DNA of 64,000 nucleotides from assembly GCF_017305915.1 (NCBI RefSeq), contig NZ_JAFKJN010000023.1:62001-126000 (forward strand), written 5' to 3'. The first letter of the stretch is position 1. Every line of letters begins with the position of its first letter. Made by a program: the position numbers and the translations under genes. This document shows positions 53,186-61,637 of this stretch, in pieces. The notes under the pieces were generated by a model, which did no database searches, was not told where the DNA came from, and worked only from the letters and a program-made list of their open reading frames with translations. The DNA comes from Reyranella sp. Its GTDB lineage: Bacteria; Pseudomonadota; Alphaproteobacteria; Reyranellales; Reyranellaceae.

Positions 53186-54049
53186 TCAACCCTTCACCCC
53201 GCCCATGGTCAGGCCGCCGCTCATCTTGCGGCGGACCCCGTAGTAGATGAGCAAGGGCGGAATGGCGTAGATGATTGCCGCCGCCATCAGGTAGTTCCAG
53301 GGTGCCTCGTCGCCCACCAGGAATTTGCCGAGTGCCACCGGTACGGTGACGACTTTGCCGCCCGACAGCAGCAGGAACGCATAGAGATATTCGTTCCATG
53401 ACAGCAGCAGCGCATAGGTGCCGATCGCCACCAGGGCGGGCGCCATCAGCGGCAGGTAGATGCGGAAGAAGATCTGCGGCGGCGAGGCACCGTCGATGCG
53501 CGCCGCCTCATCCAGCTCGAACGGGATCGAGGCGCTGTATTGCTGGAAGATGAAAATCGCGTACGGCGTGGCGAAGGTCACCTCGACCGCGATCACCGCG
53601 ATCGGATTATTGGTCAGGCCGTACTTGCCCATGATGCCGTAGAACGGGATTGCCAGGAACGACATCGGGATCACATAGGTCAGCAGCGCCGCATTGGTCA
53701 GCATCCAGCCGTTGCGGATGCGCATCCGGCCGATGGTGAAACTGGTCAGCGACCCGATGGCCAGGGTCAACAACGCGACGATGATGCCAATGTAGAAACT
53801 GTTGCCCATCTGGTTCCAGAACGTCTCGAGCAGCCAGAAGGCCTGGCGGAACACGACGCTGAACGCATGCGGGCTAGGCGCGACCGGGAAGACGGAGGTG
53901 CTGAGCACTTCCTCCTTTTCCTGCATCGACACGCGGATGATGTTGTAGATCGGCAGCAGCGTCCAAACCAGCAGCACCGCCGACAGCACCCACGCGCCGA
54001 TGCTGTCGAGCGCGCGGCCGATCGCGCGGTTTGGGCGTTGCGCGGTCAT
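53186..54049 (-). CDS. Sugar-type ABC permease 2 (MalG-like)
   Basis: 287 residues with six predicted helices. The coupling EAA motif is FELDEAARIDGASPPQIFFR then IYLPLMAP, as in MalG/UgpE. C-terminal ends SGGLTMGGVKG as in the family. The ATG at 54049 overlaps the stop of permease 1 by 4 bases. It forms a heterodimer with permease 1 in the inner membrane. The ATPase needed to drive it must be encoded elsewhere. Confidence 0.95.
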   Translation of the reverse strand: MTAQRPNRAIGRALDSIGAWVLSAVLLVWTLLPIYNIIRVSMQEKEEVLSTSVFPVAPSPHAFSVVFRQAFWLLETFWNQMGNSFYIGIIVALLTLAIGSLTSFTIGRMRIRNGWMLTNAALLTYVIPMSFLAIPFYGIMGKYGLTNNPIAVIAVEVTFATPYAIFIFQQYSASIPFELDEAARIDGASPPQIFFRIYLPLMAPALVAIGTYALLLSWNEYLYAFLLLSGGKVVTVPVALGKFLVGDEAPWNYLMAAAIIYAIPPLLIYYGVRRKMSGGLTMGGVKG

Positions 54050-54954
54050 ATCGTGACCTCGCTGCGCCGCAACTGGCGCATCAGCAGGATCACCAGCGGG
54101 ATCAGCAAGGGCAGCGCCGTCAGCACCGTCGCCATGCCCAGGTTGGGATCGCCCAGCTCGAAGGCGTTGCGGATTCCCAGGGTCGCGAGCACATGCGTCG
54201 ACAGCGCGGGGCCGCCGCCGGAGATGAAGCGCACGGCGTTGAAATCGCCCAGCGCCCAGATGGTAGAGAGCATGGTGCAGACCAGGTACATCCCCGCCAT
54301 CAGCGGCAGGGTCACGTGTTGGAATTTCTGGAGCCGGCTGGCGCCATCGACATCCGCGGCCTCATACAGCTCGAGCGCGACGGCCATGCGCCCGGCGAGG
54401 AAGATCAGGGTCCAGAAGGGCAACCATTTCCAGATATGGCCATAGATGACCGAAGCGAGCGCGAGGCCCGGACTGTCGAGCCAGGGCGGCCCATCGACCT
54501 GCGCTACGTTCCAGATGATGTTGTTGATCAGCCCCCATTGCCCGTTCAGCATCCAGTTGATGGACAGATAGCTGGGCAGCGCCGGCACCGCCCAGGGCAG
54601 CATGAAGATCAGCAGCAGGATCTTCGTCCACCAGCCCTTGCGCATGAAGAAGCCCGACAGCAGCAGCGCCAGCAGCAATTTCAAGTTCACGCCGAACAGC
54701 AGATAGAGCAGCGTGTTCACCACCGTACGCGGATAGACCGGATCGCCGAACAGCGCGCGATAACTGGCCGGATCGCTGCCCAGCCACAGCCCATAGCCGA
54801 TCGGGTAGATCACGAAAGCCACGAATATCGCGACATAGGGGGTGACGAAGGCCAACGCCCAGAGTTTGTCGGCGCCAAATGTGCCCCGTCGCCGCGCCAG
54901 AGGCGTGGTGTTCGCGGCCGCGGCCGGGCTGTCGGTCGTGGTCGTGACCGCCAT
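54046..54954 (-). CDS. Sugar-type ABC permease 1 (MalF/UgpA-like)
   Basis: 302 residues. The ATG at 54954 has an AGGAGGAGG site; the longer in-frame extension to 55107 is Arg-rich and non-family. The first helix is KLWALAFVTPYVAIFVAFVI, and the EAA motif is ALELYEAADVDGASRLQKFQ followed by HVTLPLMAG. A short Thr/Ala/Pro N-tail precedes TM1. It is the first gene of the leftward transporter operon. Confidence 0.94.
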   Translation of the reverse strand: MAVTTTTDSPAAAANTTPLARRRGTFGADKLWALAFVTPYVAIFVAFVIYPIGYGLWLGSDPASYRALFGDPVYPRTVVNTLLYLLFGVNLKLLLALLLSGFFMRKGWWTKILLLIFMLPWAVPALPSYLSINWMLNGQWGLINNIIWNVAQVDGPPWLDSPGLALASVIYGHIWKWLPFWTLIFLAGRMAVALELYEAADVDGASRLQKFQHVTLPLMAGMYLVCTMLSTIWALGDFNAVRFISGGGPALSTHVLATLGIRNAFELGDPNLGMATVLTALPLLIPLVILLMRQLRRSEVTI

Positions 54955-55276
54955 CGTTCGGCTCCTCCTCCTGGCCCCGCGTTCTGGCGCGCGGTGGCAT
55001 TCCTGCCCTTCGGCGAAGGCGGCCCCGGTCGTCGTGGTCTGCCTCGGCCGGCTCAGTCTGACTGCGAGTGTGGCAATTTGCCCAGTGCGACACAACCGGT
55101 CTCGCACCGAGGAGCGGCATTGGCCGGTTGCCGAACGATCAACATGATCGAGCAGACGACTGTCGCGCCTGCCGCGTTACGCTACGTCATGTGGTCTTTC
55201 ACGGGTGGCGGCGCGCAAGCCAGCGCGGCAAGGCTGTCTGCCTGGCACCCGAGACCGATCCGCAGCCCGCGGCTTG
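54955..55276. other. Intergenic region upstream of the sugar-type ABC operon
   Basis: 322 bases between the FMN dehydrogenase stop and permease 1, both leftward. It should hold the transporter promoter. GGCAA-T-TTGCC (55072-55082) is a small inverted repeat that could be an operator. No gene, RNA or strong promoter hexamers are recognised. Confidence 0.4.
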
Positions 55277-56446
55277 TCACCGCCGGTTCCGGCGCAGGTC
55301 CTCCTCGTCCTTCCACATCAGGTAGTGCGGGCCGAGATCGGAGATCCTGGTGGCACCCATCTGCGCCATGCTGATGTCGACCTCGCGCCGGAAGATGCCG
55401 AGCGCCGTCTTGGCACCCTGCACGCCGCCTGCCGTCACGCCGTAGAGGGTCGGCCGGCCCTGGAAGACGAACTTCGCGCCCATGCAGAGCGCGATGATGG
55501 CGTCGAGGCCGCGGCGGATCCCGCCGTCGAACATCACCGTCATCTTGTCGCCGACCGCCTCGTTGATGGCCGGCAGGACGTGCAGCGGCGACGGCGCGTT
55601 GTCGAGCTGACGGGCGCCGTGGTTGGACACCATGATGCCGTCGACGCCCAGCGAATGGGCGCGGATCGCATCATCGGGATGCATGATGCCCTTGAGCACG
55701 AAGTTGCCCTTGAAGATCGAGCGGAAGCGCTCGACGTGCTTCCAGGTCATCGGCGCGCGGTTCTGGTAGGCCACGAGATCGGCCACCTTGTCGGCCGACG
55801 CGTTGGGCCCGGCATACTTCGCCCAGTTGCTGAAATAAGGCGTGCCGTGGCGCAGCCACTCGAGCATCCAGGCGGGATGCTCGAGCGCCTCGAGCTTGGT
55901 CGCCCAGGAGAGCTTGAGCGGCCGGCCCCAGCCGTTGCGGATGTTGCGCTCGCGATTGGAGCCCTCGGGCACGTCGACGGTGAAGACCAGCGTCTTGAGG
56001 CCGGCATCGGCGGTCCGCTTGATCAGGTCCTCGGAGATCGCCTCGTCCTTCGAGGAATAGAGCTGGTACCAGCCGTGGTCGGGCGCGAGCTTGGCCAGAT
56101 CCTCGATCGAGCCGGTGCTGGAACCCGACATGATGAAAGGCACGTTGGCGTCGCGTGCCGCCTCGGCCAGCATCAGGTCGGCGCCGCGGCGAAACAGGCC
56201 GGCGAGGCCGGTCGGCGCGATGCCGATCGGGCTGGAATAGGTGCGGCCGAAGATCGTCGTTGACTGGTCGCGCACCGAGACGTCGACCAGGTAGCGCGGC
56301 ACGATCCGCGCCTGGCGGAACGCCTGCTCGTTGGTCCCCAGGCCGACCTCGTCGTCGGTACCGCCCTCGATGAAGTCGTAGGCGATCTTGGGCAACCGCT
56401 TCTTCGCGAGCTTGCGCAGATCCTCGATATTGACGACGCCCTTCAT
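55277..56446 (-). CDS. FMN-dependent alpha-hydroxyacid dehydrogenase/oxidase (LldD-like)
   Basis: 389 residues. ATG 56446 has a GGGAG site 8 bases upstream; the in-frame GTG at 56455 lies inside it. Family motifs: IAYDFIEGGTDDE at the start, SSPIGIAPTGLAGLFRRGAD for FMN, YQLYSSKDE, FTVDVPEGSNRERNIRNGW, GIMHPDDAIRA, and the catalytic His with the Arg in SNHGARQLDNAPS then DGGIRRGLD. It oxidises an L-2-hydroxyacid (lactate, mandelate, glycolate or other). With the sugar-type importer and hydroxylating flavoprotein it may belong to one catabolic locus. Confidence 0.93.
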   Translation of the reverse strand: MKGVVNIEDLRKLAKKRLPKIAYDFIEGGTDDEVGLGTNEQAFRQARIVPRYLVDVSVRDQSTTIFGRTYSSPIGIAPTGLAGLFRRGADLMLAEAARDANVPFIMSGSSTGSIEDLAKLAPDHGWYQLYSSKDEAISEDLIKRTADAGLKTLVFTVDVPEGSNRERNIRNGWGRPLKLSWATKLEALEHPAWMLEWLRHGTPYFSNWAKYAGPNASADKVADLVAYQNRAPMTWKHVERFRSIFKGNFVLKGIMHPDDAIRAHSLGVDGIMVSNHGARQLDNAPSPLHVLPAINEAVGDKMTVMFDGGIRRGLDAIIALCMGAKFVFQGRPTLYGVTAGGVQGAKTALGIFRREVDISMAQMGATRISDLGPHYLMWKDEEDLRRNRR

Positions 56447-56517
56447 GTCTTTCACTCCCGTTACGGGGAGTGTGCCGCCCTTTTCCCCAACCTGCCAGCG
56501 ATGTTAGAGCCATCGCC

Positions 56518-56952
56518 ATGCAAATCAGACACACGCGCCCCGGCGACGAAGCCCAGCTCGCCTTTCTCCTGGAGGATCACGAGCGGCACTACGGTTTCGA
56601 GGTACGGCCGGGCTCGGGCGCCGACGGCGCCGCCTTCCTGACCAAGGGCGGCACGCTCTGCCTGGTCGCCGACGATGGCGAGAAGCTGATCGGCTTCGCG
56701 ATCCTGAATCCCTACTTCCCCGGCCCGCGCCTGACGCACGGGCTGTTCCTGAAGGAGCTCTATGTCGCCGCCTCCGCCCGCTCCATGGGCGTCGGCGAGA
56801 AGCTGATCGAAGGCATCCGGGCGCTCGCCAAGGAACGCGGCGACACGCGGGTGATCTGGACGACCGGAGAGCAGAACGCCGGTTCGCAGCGCTTCTACGA
56901 CCGTCTCGGCATGCGAAGGGAGAAAAAAGTCTACTTCGTGATGGATGTGTGA
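56518..56952 (+). CDS. GNAT-family N-acetyltransferase, paralogue 1
   Basis: 144 residues starting MQIRHTRPGDEAQLAFLLED. The acetyl-CoA site is LFLKELYVAASARSMGVGEK (motif A with the R/Q-x-x-G-x-G/A-like SMGVGE), and FYDRLGMRREKKVYFVMDV is motif B. A paralogue with the same middle and end (ELYVA...GVGE...QRFYDRLG) lies at 57866. The acceptor amine is unknown. A 69-bp TGTCATCCCGAGC hairpin follows its stop. Confidence 0.9.
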   Translation: MQIRHTRPGDEAQLAFLLEDHERHYGFEVRPGSGADGAAFLTKGGTLCLVADDGEKLIGFAILNPYFPGPRLTHGLFLKELYVAASARSMGVGEKLIEGIRALAKERGDTRVIWTTGEQNAGSQRFYDRLGMRREKKVYFVMDV

Positions 56953-56956
56953 GCTG

Positions 56957-57025
56957 TGTCATCCCGAGCGCAGCGAGGGATCTATCGGGCCACAGCATAG
57001 ATCCCTCGCTGCGCTCGGGATGACA
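56957..57025. repeat. 69-bp hairpin repeat of the GTGTCATCCCGAGC type, copy 2
   Basis: Perfect 29-bp arms (TGTCATCCCGAGCGCAGCGA...GATCTAT and complement) around an 11-base loop, just after the GNAT stop. Same family as 21807-21876, with the core GCAAAGC changed to GCGCAGC in both arms together, so pairing is conserved. Confidence 0.85.
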
Positions 57026-57071
57026 GGGTGCGATGGCCGGGCTAGCGTCGACAAAACTGAAAGGATGCGCC

Positions 57072-57869
57072 ATGGAGCTGACCGCAGCCCAGATCGAGCA
57101 GTTCGATCGCGACGGCTTCCTGATCTTCCCCGACCTGTTCGAGCGCAACGAGGTCGCGGTGCTGCGCCGCGAGGTGGCGCGGCTCAGCCAGGTCCAGGCC
57201 GATGAGGTGGTGCGCGAGCACACCGGCGGCGTGCGCACCATCTTCCACGTCCACGAGACCGACGGCCCGACCCGCTCTCAGCCCTTCCGCGCCCTGGTCC
57301 GCACGCCGCGGCTGCTGCGGCCGGTGCAGCAGGTGCTGAAGGACGACGGGGTCTACGTCTATCACACCAAGATCAACACCAAGCCCGCGATCGAGGGCAC
57401 GGTGTGGCAATGGCACCAGGATTACGGCTCGTGGATGCGCGACGGCTGCATCAGGCCCGACATGGCGACCTTCAACGTCATGATGACCGACACGACCGAG
57501 ATGGGCGGCGCGCTCTATCTCATCCCGGGCAGTCACAGGCTCGGCCGCATCGAGCCGGTGTGGGACGAATCGACCGCCTACAAGTTCTGGGCGATGCCCA
57601 GGCAGCGCATGATCGAGATCCTCAGGACCTCGCCCGAGCCGGTCGCCGTCACCGGCCGCGCCGGCACCTGCGTGCTGTTCCATTGCAACCTGCTGCACGC
57701 CTCCGGCCACAATCTCTCGGCCGAGGATCGCTGGCACATCTACGTCTCGTGCAACACCGTCGCCAACAAGCCGCAGCTCGGGCCCAACCCGCGGCCCGAC
57801 TGGGTGGTGTCGCGGAACTGGAACCCCTTGCCGATCGAGGACGACCAGGGCGTCCTCAAAGCGGCGTGA
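57072..57869 (+). CDS. Phytanoyl-CoA dioxygenase (PhyH)-family oxygenase
   Basis: 265 residues. MELTAAQIEQFDRDGFLIFP is the classic opening; the Fe(II) H-x-D is in VWQWHQDYGSW, the 2OG/Fe segment continues GGALYLIPGSHRLG, and the distal His is in LFHCNLLHASGHNLS with the Arg in RWHIYVSCN. The family hydroxylates CoA-esters or small amines and includes EctD-like and halogenase-related members; substrate unknown. ATG 57072 is chosen over 57033 for the ribosome site AAAGGA. Its stop overlaps the next GNAT gene (GTGA). Confidence 0.92.
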   Translation: MELTAAQIEQFDRDGFLIFPDLFERNEVAVLRREVARLSQVQADEVVREHTGGVRTIFHVHETDGPTRSQPFRALVRTPRLLRPVQQVLKDDGVYVYHTKINTKPAIEGTVWQWHQDYGSWMRDGCIRPDMATFNVMMTDTTEMGGALYLIPGSHRLGRIEPVWDESTAYKFWAMPRQRMIEILRTSPEPVAVTGRAGTCVLFHCNLLHASGHNLSAEDRWHIYVSCNTVANKPQLGPNPRPDWVVSRNWNPLPIEDDQGVLKAA

Positions 57870-58342
57870 CGATCGCTGTCCGCCGCGCCGTCGCGACCGA
57901 TGCCGCGACGCTCGCCGGCCTGCTGTCGAACATGCAGGCACACTACAGGAGCCCCGATCCGCCCGGCGGCGCGCTGGAGATGGCGAAGCTGCTGACGCGC
58001 GAGGGCGAGCGCATTCCCTTCGCGCTGATCGCCGAGCATCGGGGCCGGCCGGTCGGCTTCGCCACGCTCAACCCGATGCTCTACGGCGGCGGCTTCCAGT
58101 GGGACCTGTTCCTCAAGGACCTCTATGTCGCGCCTGACGCACGCAACCTCGGTGTCGGCGAGATGTTGATGCGCGAGATCGCCCGCATCGGCCTCGCCGG
58201 CAACTACGTGCGGGTCGACTGGACGACCGACGGCACCAACACGGGCGCGCAACGCTTCTACGATCGCCTCGGCGTGCCGCGTCCCAACAAGATCAACTAT
58301 CGCCTCGCCGGCAACGACCTCAAGCGACTGGCCGGGCTTTGA
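57866..58342 (+). CDS. GNAT-family N-acetyltransferase, paralogue 2
   Basis: 158 residues from a GTG start that overlaps the PhyH stop by 4 bases. Motif A: LFLKDLYVAPDARNLGVGEM; motif B region: QRFYDRLGVPRPNKINYRL. These parallel the protein at 56518 residue by residue, so the two GNATs arose by duplication around the PhyH gene. The next gene, a GST, starts by overlap (TTGA), giving a coupled PhyH-GNAT-GST run. Hydroxylation followed by acetylation of one amine is a possible reading, not shown by sequence. Confidence 0.9.
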   Translation: MTIAVRRAVATDAATLAGLLSNMQAHYRSPDPPGGALEMAKLLTREGERIPFALIAEHRGRPVGFATLNPMLYGGGFQWDLFLKDLYVAPDARNLGVGEMLMREIARIGLAGNYVRVDWTTDGTNTGAQRFYDRLGVPRPNKINYRLAGNDLKRLAGL

Positions 58343-59262
58343 GCGACCTGATCCTCCACCACTACGACTTCTCGAACTTCGCCGAGAAGGCGCGGCTGAT
58401 GCTGGGCTTCAAGGGCCTGGCGTGGCGCAGCGTCGAGCAGCCGCCGATTCTCCCGAAGCCCAAGCTGCTGCCGCTGACCGGCGGCTATCGCCGCATCCCG
58501 ATCCTGCAGCAGGGCGCCGACCTGTGGTGCGACACGCGGCTGATCGCACGCGAGCTCGAGCGCCGCGTCCCCTCGCCCACCTTCTTTCCCGACGGCACGC
58601 GCGGCCATGGCGAGGCGATCGCCTGGTGGGCCGAGCATCAGTTCATCCGACCGACCGCCCTATTCGTCTCGGGCATCAACGCCGAGCACATGCCGGCGGG
58701 CCTGCACGAGGACCGCGCCAGGCTGCACGGCCTGCCGCCGCCTTCGATCGAGGCGGTGCGCGCCGCCGCCGAGCGCAACCGGCACCTGGTGCGGCCGCAG
58801 ATCAAATGGCTGGCCGAGATGCTCGAGGATGGCCGGCCCTACCTGCTCGGCGGCCAGCCTTGCATCGCCGATTTCGCCGCCTATCACGTCGTCTGGTTCT
58901 ATCGCGGCCGCCACATCGACTGTCGCGCCGAGTTCGCCCCCTACCCGACGATCCTCGCCTGGCGCGATCGCATGGCCGCGATCGGTCATGGCAAGCGCAC
59001 GGAAATGAATCCGGACGAGGCGCTTGCCGTCGCGCGGTACGCCTCGCCCGGCAAACCGCGCCCGTCGCAGCCGCAGGACGGCGATCCCCGGCCCGGCGAA
59101 CTCGCCCGCGTGCGGCCGGCCGACAATGCGCGCGACTGGATCGAAGGCGAGGTGCTGTTCATCGACGCCGACGAGATCGCCCTGCTGCGCCGCGATCCCG
59201 AGGTCGGCGAGGTCGCCGTCCACTTCCCGCGGCTGGGCTACGACTGGCGCCGGCAACATTAG
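58339..59262 (+). CDS. Glutathione S-transferase-family protein
   Basis: 307 residues from a TTG start overlapping the GNAT stop. The N-terminal thioredoxin-fold domain (about 1-85) has HHYDFSNFAEKARLMLGFKG, and the central helical domain has WLAEMLEDGRPYLLGGQPCI then ADFAAYHVVWF. A C-terminal extension of about 90 residues (GKPRPSQPQDGDP onward) goes beyond the usual GST length and has DWIEGEVLFIDADEIALLRR, which is not assigned to a family. It would conjugate glutathione or act as an isomerase/dehalogenase; unknown substrate. Confidence 0.88.
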   Translation: MSDLILHHYDFSNFAEKARLMLGFKGLAWRSVEQPPILPKPKLLPLTGGYRRIPILQQGADLWCDTRLIARELERRVPSPTFFPDGTRGHGEAIAWWAEHQFIRPTALFVSGINAEHMPAGLHEDRARLHGLPPPSIEAVRAAAERNRHLVRPQIKWLAEMLEDGRPYLLGGQPCIADFAAYHVVWFYRGRHIDCRAEFAPYPTILAWRDRMAAIGHGKRTEMNPDEALAVARYASPGKPRPSQPQDGDPRPGELARVRPADNARDWIEGEVLFIDADEIALLRRDPEVGEVAVHFPRLGYDWRRQH

Positions 59263-60528
59263 CTAGCGGCAGGCCTCGGCCACCGTCGGCGCCAGCAAAT
59301 CGGCGAACTTGCGCGAGCCCGACGCCACGAAGTGGCCGATGTCGAAGAAGTCGTTCGGCCCGAACTTCTCCGCTGGCACGTCGACATAGACGTCGCCCAG
59401 CGCTTGGGCCTCGCGACGCAGGATGCCGTTCAGCCAATCGATCATCGGCCCCATCTGACCGGCCGGCACGAACGGCACCCAGTGGGCGCCGCTCTCGCGC
59501 GCCAGCCTCTCGCGGCTCATCGCCTGCCCGACCCACAGCGTGCGGATGCCGCGCGCGCGGTTGATCGCCGAAATGGTGTGGACGTTCCGGACATAGATCG
59601 CCTCGAGCGCCGGGTCGGGCTTGCCGCTCGGCGTGCCCTGCGGCTGTGGCGTCGGCCGCACCGTATCGGCGGCGAAGACCGCGAGGCGTGTAGCGAGCGC
59701 CAGGGTCGGCGAGACGATCCGCGCCAGGCTGTCGAGGCGGCGCGCGTTCAGCGTGTCGGTCTGGCTGCGCACCTGATGGTCGGCATAGGCCGGATCGAGT
59801 CCGCGGACATGGGCGTTCGCCAGCTCGTTCCAGCCGAGATAGTAGATCGCGCAGGCCGGCCGCCCGCCGTAGGGCGTCTGGTAGAAGGCCGTCTGCACGA
59901 CATGCAGTGCCGAGGAGAAGCCCGGCACGCCGTGATTGAGCACGACGTAGCGATCGCCCAGTAGCCTCTCCAGCACCTCGCCCCAGGTCTCGCCGTCGTC
60001 GGCGCCGACATCGTAGGTCGTCGAGCCGCCGAACAGCTCGATGGCGATCCGCCGCCGCACCTCGGCCGGCACACGCTCCGGGCCGCGCAGGCCTTGCGCG
60101 TTGTGATAGCCGTCGGTGCGGCCCCAGTCGCCCGGACGCGACGGCAAAGGCACCGACTGCAGCAGCGGATGCCAGCCGAAGCCGCGATAGAACACGATGG
60201 CATCGGGCGGGAGCAGGCTGGCGCCCCAGCCGAGCCCGTGCAGCCCGGCCGATCCCAGCCCCAGCCCGAGCTCGATCGCGGCGAGCGTCAGCGGCGCCGC
60301 CGCCAGCCTGGGCAAGGGCACCAGCAGGAAGGCCAAGACGAACAGCGCTACCAGGTAGAGGAAGAACAGGGCGCGCGGCGAGCCGGCAGTCAGCCGCTGG
60401 GTCGTCTCGAAGAACAGGAAGGAAGCGGCGGTCACGGCGGCCAACATCAATCCGGCTAGCGCCGCCAGCGTGCGTTCGAAGCGATAGGGCTTGGCGAGGC
60501 CGAACCAGGCCACCGCCCGGCGCGTCAT
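59263..60528 (-). CDS. Membrane-anchored SGNH/GDSL-like hydrolase
   Basis: 421 residues. Three to four hydrophobic helices occupy residues 15-105. The following domain shows ELFGGSTTYDVGADDGETWG (block I-like Ser in GGSTT), YYLGWNELANAH (block III G-x-N) and DFFDIGHFVASGSRKFADLL (D-x-x-H block V), the SGNH layout. It is predicted to act on an envelope ester or acyl group outside the cytoplasmic membrane. The ATG at 60528 overlaps the stop of the upstream DAO gene by 4 bases, so it is part of the leftward operon. Confidence 0.8.
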   Translation of the reverse strand: MTRRAVAWFGLAKPYRFERTLAALAGLMLAAVTAASFLFFETTQRLTAGSPRALFFLYLVALFVLAFLLVPLPRLAAAPLTLAAIELGLGLGSAGLHGLGWGASLLPPDAIVFYRGFGWHPLLQSVPLPSRPGDWGRTDGYHNAQGLRGPERVPAEVRRRIAIELFGGSTTYDVGADDGETWGEVLERLLGDRYVVLNHGVPGFSSALHVVQTAFYQTPYGGRPACAIYYLGWNELANAHVRGLDPAYADHQVRSQTDTLNARRLDSLARIVSPTLALATRLAVFAADTVRPTPQPQGTPSGKPDPALEAIYVRNVHTISAINRARGIRTLWVGQAMSRERLARESGAHWVPFVPAGQMGPMIDWLNGILRREAQALGDVYVDVPAEKFGPNDFFDIGHFVASGSRKFADLLAPTVAEACR

Positions 60529-61637
60529 GCCTTGAACCGGGTGATGGCGAGATCGGCGATCGGCACGTTGGTCGACTCGGTCGCCACCAGCTCGGCCACC
60601 ACCGCGCCGGTCCCCGGCCCGAGCTGGAAGCCATGGGTCGAGAAGCCGAACTGGTGGAACACGCCTTCCGACGTGGCGCTGGGGCCGACGACCGGGATGC
60701 CGTCGGCCATGTAGGCCTCGATGCCGGCCCAGGCGCGGACGATGGTCGCCTGGCGCATCACCGGGAACAGCTCCCACACGGTGCGGGCGCTGATCGCGAG
60801 CTTCTCCCAGTCGAGCACGGTCTCGTTGCGGTCGCGATAGGGCGTCGCGAGATGGCCGCCGCCGATCACCACCGTGCCGTTGCCGAGCTGCTTGAAGGAG
60901 AGCTTGCGGCCACGCAGGATCACCACCGGCTGGATGAAGGCAGGCAGCCGGCTGGTCACCATCAGCATCGGCGCCACGACGGTCAGCGGCACCGGCTCGC
61001 CCAGCATCGCCGCGATCCGGTCGGCCCAGGCGCCGGCCGCGTTCACGACCTTCGGCGCCTCGATCGACCCGTCGCTGGTCTCGACCCGCCAGACGTTGCC
61101 GTTGCGCGCCAGGCCGGTGACGGTCACGCCCTCGATCATCTCGGCGCCCTGCTCGACCGCGCGACGGCGGAAGGCCTGCGTGGCGCGGAACGGATCGGCG
61201 GCACCGTCCCGCCGCGAGACCACGCCGCCGGGGCAGTGCTCCGACACCGCCGGCACCAGCCGCCTGAGCTCCGCCCGGCCGATCAGCTCCTCATGGGTGA
61301 AGCCCTTGAGTCTCAGGTCGTCGACGCGCGCCCGGAAGCCGGCAAGCTCCTCGTCGCTCTCGGCGACCAGCACCGTGCCGTGGCTCTCGAAGCCGCAATC
61401 GTCGCCGACCAGGTCCTCGATCCGCTCCCAGATCTCCATCGAGGAGACCGACAAGGGGATCTCGGCGTGATCGCGGGCGAGCTGGCGCACACCGCCGGCA
61501 TTGACGCCCGAGGCGTGGCGGCCGGCATAGTCCTTTTCGATCAGCACGGGCTTGAGGCCACGCAGCGCCAGATGCAGCGCGGTCGAGCAGCCATGGATGC
61601 CGCCGCCGATCACCACGACATCGGCGGTGCGCGGCAT
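60525..61637 (-). CDS. FAD-dependent oxidoreductase, DAO family (HcnC/OoxB-like subunit)
   Basis: 370 residues. The FAD beta-alpha-beta motif is VVVIGGGIHGCSTALHLALRG at the start, with RHASGVNAGGVRQLARDHAE, VVNAAGAWADRIA, and a C-terminal FAD strand GFSTHGFQLGPGTGAVVAEL. This subunit oxidises the C-N bond of an amino or imino acid (glycine, proline, hydroxyproline, opines) in heteromeric dehydrogenases. It begins with ATG directly after the TGA of the FAD/NAD-BFD gene. A second DAO-type gene starts the operon at the right edge. Confidence 0.93.
   Translation of the reverse strand: MPRTADVVVIGGGIHGCSTALHLALRGLKPVLIEKDYAGRHASGVNAGGVRQLARDHAEIPLSVSSMEIWERIEDLVGDDCGFESHGTVLVAESDEELAGFRARVDDLRLKGFTHEELIGRAELRRLVPAVSEHCPGGVVSRRDGAADPFRATQAFRRRAVEQGAEMIEGVTVTGLARNGNVWRVETSDGSIEAPKVVNAAGAWADRIAAMLGEPVPLTVVAPMLMVTSRLPAFIQPVVILRGRKLSFKQLGNGTVVIGGGHLATPYRDRNETVLDWEKLAISARTVWELFPVMRQATIVRAWAGIEAYMADGIPVVGPSATSEGVFHQFGFSTHGFQLGPGTGAVVAELVATESTNVPIADLAITRFKA

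Noticed and set aside
55071..55090. Sigma-54-like TGGCA...TTGC before the sugar-type importer
   Set aside because: The spacing does not fit the -24/-12 arrangement and the strand is opposite to the operon. It is better read as a small GGCAA/TTGCC inverted repeat.
57033..57071. Upstream ATG for the PhyH-type gene
   Set aside because: The extra 13 residues are outside the conserved family start and run into the repeat flank; the ATG at 57072 has the ribosome site.
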